This document shows, in pieces, positions 1 to 5,291 of a stretch of 5,291 bases of DNA (positions within the stretch are counted from its first letter, which is position 1; every line of letters begins with the position of its first letter). Position numbers and translations under genes: made by a program. Origin of the DNA: Candidatus Thorarchaeota archaeon (GTDB taxonomy: Archaea; Asgardarchaeota; Thorarchaeia; Thorarchaeales; Thorarchaeaceae); contig JAEORI010000205.1 of NCBI GenBank assembly GCA_016840965.1, positions 1-5,291 on the forward strand. Direction: 5' to 3'. Under the pieces are notes generated by a model. The model did no database searches, was not told where the DNA came from, and saw nothing but the letters and a program-made list of their open reading frames with translations.

Positions 1-3000
1 ACATTTGACCTCTACCACTCAGCATCAATTATTGCTACGTATCCACTTATTGAAACAGATTATGGTCGAACCATTTCAAATCTGATTACCTACAAAGACG
101 CGGATACAAACGAGTATCTTTTGGATGATAGTGTTACTATTGAAGCGAATTGGTCAAGCACGATAGTTTCTTTCGCACAGAACTATGCGAAAAATTGGTG
201 GGAGGCGGACTTCGATACTTCAATAATCGGAGGAGGAAGACATGTTGTTGTGGTTACAGCCTCAAGACCTTATTTCGATCCAGTTTCAATCGAATTCATT
301 GTTATATCAATATATGAAACATCTCTGGTTATCACGAACGCTCCATCTCTGATTGAGAGAGGAATCAATGAAGTCTTCACTGCCCAGATTGATTACAGTT
401 TCCTAAATGGAACAGGCATTCCTGGGGCAACACCAATAATAACATTCACAGGTCCGGGAGCTGGTCTTTCGTGGCATTCTTTTATTGACAATAGTAACGG
501 TCATTACTCCGTGGATATTGTCTGTGACATAGCTACAACATATGAGGTCACTATCACATTCTCAAAGTCATATTATTACAATGCATCTGATTCTTTCATC
601 TTGATTATTGGGAAAACAGGAACGAGTCTCACCACCCTCAACGGTACAGCTGATGTAGTCACTTATGGTGATAGTTATCGACTTGTGTTAGAATATCAAA
701 ATAGTACAGGACACGGTCTCTCCGGAGCTACTCTGGAAATAGTGTCTGTAACCCCAGGAACCGGATTGACAAGTGGCAGTTTCAATTATGTGTCTGATGG
801 ACATTATGAGATTCTTCTAAAACCTAGTATCATTAATACATTCTCAATAGTTCTCGAGGCGAGTCTGTTTAATCATGAGACTCAATATGCAATCTTTACC
901 TTGACAGGCGTTTTCATCCCAACTACAATGGAGATTCTGAATGCAGATGCGATTGTTGAAAATGGTCTTAATGAAGTCTTCACAGTCCAGATGAGCTACG
1001 AGTTTCTTAATGGAACAGGAATTGCCGGGGCATCGCCTACTGTTATCTTCACAGGTCCACAGGAAGGTCTCTCGTGGACTAATTATATTGACAATAATAA
1101 TGGATTGTACTCATTTGATATCAAATGCAATGTGTCCGCAATCTATGGAATCACTATCACTCTCTCTAAAGTATATCATTACAATACATCGGATTCCTTC
1201 ACACTGATAATTGGAGAGACTGGAAGTGAACTCCAACTACTGAATGGGACAGCGGATGTAGTTCTTTTTGGGGATAGCTATCTTCTAGTTGTCGAGTATA
1301 GGAATAGCACAGGATTTGGTTTGTTCGGAGCAAACCTAAAAGTTGTAACAATAACTCCGGAAGTAGGACTAGTTCACACCAACTTCACACACATTGTAGA
1401 CGGCTTTTATCAAATCAATATGACACCAACAGCAGCTGGATCATTCTCGGTAGTCATCAGTGCGAGCCTCATAAATCATGAAACTCAATATGCTACATTC
1501 ACTCTGACTGCGACGGGCATTCCAACAATTCTAACTTCAATACCATCTAGTGCGAGTATTGCTGTTGACCAAAACTTCACTGTTCTGCTCAGATTCCAGG
1601 TCGATCCATCGCTGAATCCAATTGATGGAGCTGACTTCACAGTGACTAATCCGCCAAGTGGTATAATCATATCAGATGTTTCTCCAATGGAAAATGGGTA
1701 TTATAATTTCACTTTGAGCCCATTAGAGATTGGTACATTCACTATTTTATTCAGAAGCTCTGCAAATAACTACCAGAGCTCAAGTGCAGCATTTACTCTT
1801 ATTGTTACAGAGGTTCCAACATTCATCGCATTTGCAGGTGATGTATCATCAGCACTCGTTGATTTTGGAGAACTGTATCAACTAACTGTTTATTACTATC
1901 GAGCTGACACTTCAGTAAACATTGATGATGCCAGTGTCAATGCGACTTCGCAAGACCCTGGACTGGATGTGACTGTGACTTCAGGTGTAGGATTCTATAT
2001 CATCAACATTAGAGGGCAGGCTATCGGGACTTGGTCTCTTACAATAACAGCGAACAAGACGGACCACTATCTGGCTACTAAGCAGTTTCTGTTTGAAGTT
2101 GAAGAGATTGACACTTCCATTGAACTTTCGAGCCCTCTAGAAGCTCTATATGTTGGTCGTCCATATCAATTCACTTTCAGCTACTTGTTCCACTCCAATG
2201 ATAGCTATATTTTTGATGCTAGCATTGTATCGTCAGGTGAAGGAGCTGATTGGGTAACATATAATGAACTCGGGAACGGTCAGTATAGTGTGAACCTCAC
2301 CCCACTAGAAATCGGAGAGCATTATGTGATTCTGACCTTCGAAAAACTAGGTTTCGAATCAACTAGTTACAGACTCACTTTCGTAGTTGTAAGAGTCCCA
2401 TTATCAGTTGAGATAATCGAAGGCACTTTTGGTTTAGAGCTAACGACGACCATGTTACGTGTCAATGTCACTGAAACAGATACAGGCAATCCTGTTTCTG
2501 GTGTTACTGTGTTCTATAGAATTATCAAATCTGCAACTGGTTTTATGAATGAACCTGTACCTATGAGCGAATCTGATGTTTCAGGAATTTATGAAGCATT
2601 ATTATCACTACCTGACGCTGATGATATCTATCATGTACTGATATCTTGTGAAGCTGATAATTTTGAACTTGATGGATCATTAACAATGCAACTGGTAATA
2701 TCAAGAAGTTTCACAACTGTTCTGATGGTATACACGCAACGCTACTGGTGGGCATTATTTGGTATGGTTGCGATTGTCGGAGCCTATGGTTACAGAAGAA
2801 GTGCAAGAAAGAGGAGAATTCGTCAGAACAAGATCACTCTTGCGATAAAACGACGGTTTGATGATGTTAGAAACCTCCTTGGTGTTATTGTACTTCACAA
2901 GGAAAGTGGATTACCAGTTTACTCAAAGATTCTCAGAGCGGGCCTTGAAGAAACTGTGATTTCTGCTTTCATCAGTGCAATCACTAGTTTTCGAGGTGAG

Positions 3001-3522
3001 TTTGATATTGAATCTTCATCTGAGGAATGGGGATTGATTCCAATCTCAGACATTATCAGAGTAATCTCTACAAACAAACTAATATGCGCATTCATCACAA
3101 CAGGTAATCCTTCAGCGGAACAACGTGAACGACTGATTAGTTTCGCAAAGACTGTTGGATTCATCTTTGACGAAACTATGGATGATGTTCCTATTGTAGT
3201 GCTCGATCGTCATACAACAATGCAATTTGATTCACTATTTGATGATATTCTCGATGGCGCACTCCTTAGAACCTACAAACTGGATGATGCAAAGAAATTC
3301 CCGACATCCACATGTGCGGATGAAAGAATATCTCGAAAACACGGAGAGGAATTCAAATTAGAGGAACTGGCTTCAGAAATTGCAGCTTGTGGGCTCGAAG
3401 AGGGACGAGTGTATCAAGCCATAATGCGAGCCCTAGAGAGTCACTATCTAGTGACTACAGATGTATCCCCTTTCGCAACGGAAATAGTCAGAGCTCCTGA
3501 AAACTTAGAGGAAGAGGGCTGA
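1..3522 (+). CDS. Giant Ig-like-repeat surface protein with one membrane helix and a cytoplasmic longin/roadblock-like domain (5' partial)
   Basis: The reading frame is open from base 1, so 1173 residues are visible and the N-terminus with any signal peptide is missing. The TTG at 121 lies inside the gene and has no ribosome site. Residues about 14-900 form roughly nine beta-rich domains of about 100 residues. Eight of them share a G-x-Y mark (Gly167, 267, 368, 468, 566, 664, 760, 862), as in Ig-like or invasin-type sandwiches. Nineteen N-x-S/T sequons lie before the membrane helix (about 914-931) and none after it. The helix is followed by a basic stop-transfer stretch (RRSARKRR), giving an N-out, C-in topology. 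The cytoplasmic part (932-1173) shows strands at about 958-978, a helix at 983-998, strands at about 1010-1033 and a helix at 1037-1058, an order typical of longin/roadblock folds. A helical tail at 1118-1154 may be a winged helix. It is probably a surface adhesin or receptor; its ligand and partners are unknown. It converges on the TspO-like gene. Confidence 0.9.
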   Translation, partial: TFDLYHSASIIATYPLIETDYGRTISNLITYKDADTNEYLLDDSVTIEANWSSTIVSFAQNYAKNWWEADFDTSIIGGGRHVVVVTASRPYFDPVSIEFIVISIYETSLVITNAPSLIERGINEVFTAQIDYSFLNGTGIPGATPIITFTGPGAGLSWHSFIDNSNGHYSVDIVCDIATTYEVTITFSKSYYYNASDSFILIIGKTGTSLTTLNGTADVVTYGDSYRLVLEYQNSTGHGLSGATLEIVSVTPGTGLTSGSFNYVSDGHYEILLKPSIINTFSIVLEASLFNHETQYAIFTLTGVFIPTTMEILNADAIVENGLNEVFTVQMSYEFLNGTGIAGASPTVIFTGPQEGLSWTNYIDNNNGLYSFDIKCNVSAIYGITITLSKVYHYNTSDSFTLIIGETGSELQLLNGTADVVLFGDSYLLVVEYRNSTGFGLFGANLKVVTITPEVGLVHTNFTHIVDGFYQINMTPTAAGSFSVVISASLINHETQYATFTLTATGIPTILTSIPSSASIAVDQNFTVLLRFQVDPSLNPIDGADFTVTNPPSGIIISDVSPMENGYYNFTLSPLEIGTFTILFRSSANNYQSSSAAFTLIVTEVPTFIAFAGDVSSALVDFGELYQLTVYYYRADTSVNIDDASVNATSQDPGLDVTVTSGVGFYIINIRGQAIGTWSLTITANKTDHYLATKQFLFEVEEIDTSIELSSPLEALYVGRPYQFTFSYLFHSNDSYIFDASIVSSGEGADWVTYNELGNGQYSVNLTPLEIGEHYVILTFEKLGFESTSYRLTFVVVRVPLSVEIIEGTFGLELTTTMLRVNVTETDTGNPVSGVTVFYRIIKSATGFMNEPVPMSESDVSGIYEALLSLPDADDIYHVLISCEADNFELDGSLTMQLVISRSFTTVLMVYTQRYWWALFGMVAIVGAYGYRRSARKRRIRQNKITLAIKRRFDDVRNLLGVIVLHKESGLPVYSKILRAGLEETVISAFISAITSFRGEFDIESSSEEWGLIPISDIIRVISTNKLICAFITTGNPSAEQRERLISFAKTVGFIFDETMDDVPIVVLDRHTTMQFDSLFDDILDGALLRTYKLDDAKKFPTSTCADERISRKHGEEFKLEELASEIAACGLEEGRVYQAIMRALESHYLVTTDVSPFATEIVRAPENLEEEG
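319..921 (+). repeat. First copy of a 603-nt tandem two-domain repeat (A1-B1)
   Basis: This 201-codon unit encodes two consecutive Ig-like domains, A1 (residues 107-204) and B1 (205-307). It aligns without any gap to the next 603 nt. By hand count about 58% of residues are identical across the unit. Shared landmarks include NEVFT, FLNGTGI, GLSW and SDSF in the A half, and LNGTADVV, NSTG and NHETQYA in the B half. The DNA is also visibly related: the 14-mer aatgaagtcttcac occurs at 367-380 and again at 970-983, exactly 603 nt later. Confidence 0.93.
922..1524 (+). repeat. Second copy of the 603-nt tandem two-domain repeat (A2-B2)
   Basis: This is the in-register second copy of the unit, with A2 at residues 308-405 and B2 at 406-508. 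A and B differ from each other much more than A1 differs from A2 or B1 from B2, so the duplicated unit was a domain pair. The four domains that follow (509-606, 607-704, 705-800, 801-about 900) keep the G-x-Y mark but are more divergent. The length conservation, with no insertion or deletion, suggests a fairly recent event or a strong structural constraint. Confidence 0.93.
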
Positions 3523-3551
3523 AAAAAAGGGTGAGAGGGTGGCCTCTCACC
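3522..3551 (-). terminator. Hairpin plus T-run terminator of the TspO-like gene, shared with the convergent gene
   Basis: A perfect 9-bp stem (GGTGAGAGG at 3530-3538 with CCTCTCACC at 3543-3551) closes a 4-nt loop. Read on the minus strand, it starts 9 nt after the TspO-like stop codon and is followed by one C and seven Ts (3528-3522), the layout of an intrinsic terminator. Read on the plus strand, it follows the large gene's TGA by seven A residues but lacks a good T-run, so it acts best in the minus direction. The only other content of the convergent gap is a few flanking bases. Confidence 0.75.
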
Positions 3552-3560
3552 ATGAACTCT

Positions 3561-4364
3561 TTACTCGAGATTTCGAACGAGGTAGTAATCGACCCAGTTC
3601 TTTTTCCGGATAAATGGCACTATCAAGATTAGTAGTGCAACAACTACTGCAACAATGATGGCAGTATTAGAGATTAGAGCGATTGACATCCATTTTGATG
3701 CAATGCCAGTAGAAGCCCAAATCACAACAAGACCAAAGGCGATATCCCTTCTCAACACAATCATCAGAATAGTTATGAGAAGTGCGACAACAAGGACCAA
3801 AGCTGTCCAAGTGTATTGAACCTCGTCAGCAATTATCAAGTTCACGTTCAAGACTGCAGCAGTGTTTGCTATGGTAGCTAATGAAATCCATCCCAAGTAG
3901 ACACTTGTTGGAAGATGGATAGCTAACTTCTGTCCGAGTGAAACTTCTTTAATTCCAACGTCTAGACGGACATAGGTCAATAGCAAGATTACTAAAAACC
4001 CAACGATGAGAAACTCACTCCAAACTAGTAGAGGAGTATTGCCGTAGGAATAGTGGAATAGAATTAACCAAGCCACATTCAATAGTGCACCAATGAAATA
4101 CAAGTACCCAATCTTACCCAAGTACTCTGCGTTCACTTGGTCCTTCTTTGCTTGGTAGACCATGAAAACAAAGAGAAGGATGTAGATGACGCCCCAGATT
4201 GCAAAGACATACCCTGGTGGGGTGAAATAATTGGGGAACGAATCGGCTACGATTCCGGTGTTCACTCCGTTGAAAGGTAGAATGTTTGCTAGTGCGTTCA
4301 TAACAATGGTGAACAGTACTGCGAAGATGTTTATTATTTGGAATTTCTTATAATTATCAGACAT
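3561..4364 (-). CDS. TspO/MBR family (tryptophan-rich sensory) integral membrane protein, extended eight-helix form
   Basis: This is a 267-residue, very hydrophobic protein with about eight membrane helices (roughly 10-30, 49-70, 84-104, 111-132, 145-171, 184-204, 208-226, 230-251). Three stretches match the TspO/MBR family pattern: TPPGYVFAIWGVIY (48-61), LLNVAWLILF (94-103) followed by a helix after the polar YGNTP, and LPTSVYLGWISLAT (151-164). Classical TspO has five helices and about 160 residues, and binds porphyrins or cholesterol. The longer version seen here, with three added helices, has no settled role. The start at ATG 4364 is chosen because GGGAG sits 5 nt upstream; the in-frame ATG at 4379 would add five residues but has no ribosome site. 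The protein ends with a basic, aromatic tail. It stands alone between dinB and the convergent surface-protein gene. Confidence 0.85.
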   Translation of the reverse strand: MSDNYKKFQIINIFAVLFTIVMNALANILPFNGVNTGIVADSFPNYFTPPGYVFAIWGVIYILLFVFMVYQAKKDQVNAEYLGKIGYLYFIGALLNVAWLILFHYSYGNTPLLVWSEFLIVGFLVILLLTYVRLDVGIKEVSLGQKLAIHLPTSVYLGWISLATIANTAAVLNVNLIIADEVQYTWTALVLVVALLITILMIVLRRDIAFGLVVIWASTGIASKWMSIALISNTAIIVAVVVALLILIVPFIRKKNWVDYYLVRNLE

Positions 4365-4369
4365 GAAAA

Positions 4370-4374
4370 CTCCC
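4370..4374 (-). promoter_or_regulatory. Shine-Dalgarno site deciding the TspO-like start
   Basis: On the minus strand GGGAG is followed by five bases (TTTTC) and then ATG at 4364. The upstream in-frame ATG at 4379 is preceded by an A/T-rich stretch with no purine-rich motif, so the inner ATG is the better start. Confidence 0.55.
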
Positions 4375-4392
4375 AGCATTTGTTAACTATAG

Positions 4393-4403
4393 TTATTAAT
4401 AAA
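4393..4403 (-). promoter_or_regulatory. Alternative A/T-rich TATA-like element near the TspO-like gene
   Basis: The minus strand reads TTTATTAATAA. A TATA box here would start transcription about 25 nt downstream, near 4372, giving an almost leaderless mRNA for the ATG at 4364 and excluding the ATG at 4379. It competes with the element at 4444-4451, and the sequence cannot decide between them. Confidence 0.3.
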
Positions 4404-4443
4404 TGTTCGTGTCGGTTTCGATTCTTCATTGTATAGGATGGAG

Positions 4444-4451
4444 AATTTATA
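4444..4451 (-). promoter_or_regulatory. Candidate archaeal TATA box for the TspO-like gene
   Basis: The minus strand reads TATAAATT, close to the archaeal TATA consensus. Initiation would be expected near 4420, leaving a leader of about 55 nt that contains the GGGAG site. It lies in the 136-nt gap after dinB, where no hairpin terminator is visible, so read-through from dinB is also possible. Confidence 0.4.
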
Positions 4452-4500
4452 GATCAGCAACTAAACCATGACAAGAGTCAAAGAATTATCAGAGTTCTAT

Positions 4501-4998
4501 TCAACCGGATTTTGTTTTCTCCCAATCTTTGCGAATGGCTGTTAGATGTCCTGTGTGGTAGTTTAGGTGCGTGAATGCGTTTGTCAATACTTCTCTACAC
4601 GACATCCCTACGAAAAATGGTGGTGCCGTGCCTTTCTCAATGATTCTTTCAAATTCATCAGGTTTAGCATTCCTCGCCCAGTCAAGAAGATTCGCCTCAC
4701 TAGTATCATAATACTCCTGAATCTCTGAGATCGGGGTCCCAGCCCAAGCCCCATCGGTTCCTGGTTGATAGAGCTTGAAGAGCTCTGGATTCATTGGGGA
4801 ACCTCGCTCTATCAACATGTTCACAGAAAAGTCGTAGATTGCTGCTTGATGCGCAAGAACCCAACCATAGGACGACATACCGCTCCGAGGGCGATAGGCA
4901 AGATCATCACATCCAGCATTTGAAAGGAGTTTGATTTCCATATCACGCCAGACGCGTACACTCTTTGCAGCAAGTAGTATATCCTGAATGTCATTCAT
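4501..4998 (-). CDS. DinB-like (DinB/YfiT superfamily) four-helix metal-binding protein
   Basis: This is a 165-residue soluble protein, a normal length for the family. Its His residues fall where DinB/YfiT proteins place their metal triad: His50 in the second helix (VLAHQAAIYDF), then His144 and His148 in the last helix (THLNYHTGHL). The common ending HRGQ is here HTGH, with His151 in place of Gln. Family members fold as four-helix bundles; several are thiol-dependent transferases or hydrolases in bacteria, but most, including archaeal ones, have no known substrate. The start at ATG 4998 is chosen because GAGGTG lies six bases upstream. A GTG at 5007 in the same frame would add three residues but overlaps that ribosome site. 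The gene is probably transcribed alone, with the TspO-like gene 136 nt downstream on the same strand. Confidence 0.87.
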   Translation of the reverse strand: MNDIQDILLAAKSVRVWRDMEIKLLSNAGCDDLAYRPRSGMSSYGWVLAHQAAIYDFSVNMLIERGSPMNPELFKLYQPGTDGAWAGTPISEIQEYYDTSEANLLDWARNAKPDEFERIIEKGTAPPFFVGMSCREVLTNAFTHLNYHTGHLTAIRKDWEKTKSG

Positions 4999-5004
4999 TC
5001 TGAC

Positions 5005-5010
5005 CACCTC
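5005..5010 (-). promoter_or_regulatory. Strong Shine-Dalgarno site of the DinB-like gene
   Basis: On the minus strand GAGGTG is followed by six bases and ATG at 4998. This complements the usual archaeal 16S tail. It contains the GTG at 5007, which is therefore unlikely to be the start codon. Confidence 0.75.
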
Positions 5011-5047
5011 ACTATCATGTACTATCCATTGCCTATAATCTTACCAT

Positions 5048-5057
5048 CTTTTTAGAA
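5048..5057 (-). promoter_or_regulatory. Candidate TATA-like element for the DinB-like gene
   Basis: The minus strand reads TTCTAAAAAG about 50 nt before the ATG. Initiation about 25 nt downstream, near 5026, would leave a short leader that includes the GAGGTG site. It lies between the upstream terminator hairpin and the gene, which fits independent transcription. The match to consensus is only moderate. Confidence 0.3.
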
Positions 5058-5081
5058 TTGACATTACAGCACTAACATGAA

Positions 5082-5111
5082 AGAAAAGGGTGGGAGCGGT
5101 TTCCCGCTCCC
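5082..5111 (-). terminator. Hairpin plus T-rich terminator of the right-edge minus-strand gene
   Basis: An 8-bp G/C-rich stem (GGGAGCGG at 5092-5099 with CCGCTCCC at 5104-5111) closes a 4-nt loop. On the minus strand the loop reads GAAA, a stable GNRA tetraloop, which points to function in minus-strand RNA. It begins 13 nt after the stop codon of the partial gene and is followed by ACCC and then TTTTCTTT. The layout matches the hairpin behind the TspO-like gene. Confidence 0.7.
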
Positions 5112-5124
5112 GAGTTCAATTACT

Positions 5125-5291
5125 TCACTTCCTCTCAGAGTTTATTCTCACACATACCACGGAGATAGCGACTACACCAAGGACACCAACAACTACTGAA
5201 GACCATATCAGACCCGAAATATAGGCACTTGCAGAAGAGGGTGCAGTCATTGGAAACACTGAGAAAATAGGGTCGTGAGTGATTGAGTAGC
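5125..5291 (-). CDS. C-terminal end of a membrane-anchored protein (5' end outside the window)
   Basis: The last 54 codons of a minus-strand frame are open to the right edge and end in TGA at 5127-5125. The visible part starts with a polar, Ser/Ala/Pro-containing stretch (residues 1-22). One strongly hydrophobic helix follows at about residues 24-47 (GLIWSSVVVGVLGVVAISVV), with a short charged tail (RINSERK). This is the usual ending of a type-I surface or exported protein held by a C-terminal anchor. The tail is too short for a cytoplasmic domain, unlike in the large protein at the left. A hairpin terminator directly behind the stop supports a real gene. The family cannot be recognised from this fragment, and an unrelated multi-helix membrane protein is also possible. 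Confidence 0.7.
   Translation of the reverse strand, partial: YSITHDPIFSVFPMTAPSSASAYISGLIWSSVVVGVLGVVAISVVCVRINSERK

Noticed and set aside
121..123. TTG as the start codon of the large plus-strand gene
   Set aside because: The frame is open for 40 more codons to base 1, no ribosome site precedes the TTG, and the upstream residues continue the same beta-rich domain style. The gene is partial at the 5' end.
1010..1207. 65-codon plus-strand open frame
   Set aside because: It lies inside the large gene in another frame, with no ribosome site and no recognisable protein character. It is a shadow of the repeat region.
319..1524. The 603-nt tandem repeat as a mobile element or CRISPR-like array
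   Set aside because: It is wholly in frame within one protein, has no terminal inverted repeats, spacers or transposase, and is explained by domain duplication.
1485..1670. 61-codon minus-strand open frame
   Set aside because: It is antisense to the conserved Ig-like domains, with no promoter, ribosome site or plausible product.
2919..3164. 81-codon minus-strand open frame
   Set aside because: It is antisense to the longin-like region, whose sequence constraint explains the absence of stops. There is no start signal.
4377..4379. Upstream ATG as the start of the TspO-like gene
   Set aside because: It has no Shine-Dalgarno site and lies upstream of one likely transcription start. The ATG at 4364 with GGGAG five bases before it is better, though the longer form cannot be excluded.
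4404..4472. 22-codon plus-strand open frame in the gap between the TspO-like and DinB-like genes
   Set aside because: It is very short, lacks a ribosome site, and overlaps the promoter-like sequences of the minus-strand gene.
5005..5007. GTG as the start of the DinB-like gene
   Set aside because: It is part of the GAGGTG ribosome site that serves the ATG at 4998.

Overview
The window looks like part of an Asgard-type archaeal genome, most likely from the Thorarchaeia side. This is an inference from four observations. Coding regions carry purine-rich Shine-Dalgarno sites (GAGGTG, GGGAG). A/T-rich TATA-like boxes lie upstream of two genes. A very large surface protein of stacked beta-sandwich (Ig-like) repeats ends in one membrane helix and a cytoplasmic domain with a longin/roadblock-like pattern, a fold that is abundant in Asgard genomes. 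The base composition is moderately AT-rich. No rRNA, tRNA, CRISPR array or mobile element is visible.

Layout. Positions 1-3522 (+) hold the C-terminal 1173 residues of a giant type-I membrane protein. The frame is open to the left edge, so the true start lies outside the window; the TTG at 121 is not the start. About nine domains of roughly 100 residues lie outside the cell, including an exact 603-nt tandem duplication of a two-domain unit. A single helix follows (about residues 914-931), then a 242-residue cytoplasmic region. Positions 3523-3560 hold only a perfect hairpin between this gene and a convergent minus-strand gene. Positions 3561-4364 (-) encode an eight-helix TspO/MBR-type (tryptophan-rich sensory) protein. 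Positions 4501-4998 (-) encode a DinB-like four-helix metal-binding protein with a His triad. Positions 5125-5291 (-) hold the last 54 codons of another membrane-anchored protein, cut by the right edge and followed by its own hairpin plus T-run terminator.

How the genes relate. The three minus-strand genes point the same way, but each of the two intergenic gaps has its own promoter-like sequence, and a terminator lies between the partial gene and dinB, so they are probably separate units. No shared pathway is evident. The notable item is the receptor-like architecture of the large protein, in which a long, probably N-glycosylated ectodomain is physically linked to an intracellular longin-like module that could couple surface contact to small GTPases or the cytoskeleton. 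That coupling is a hypothesis, not something the sequence shows.
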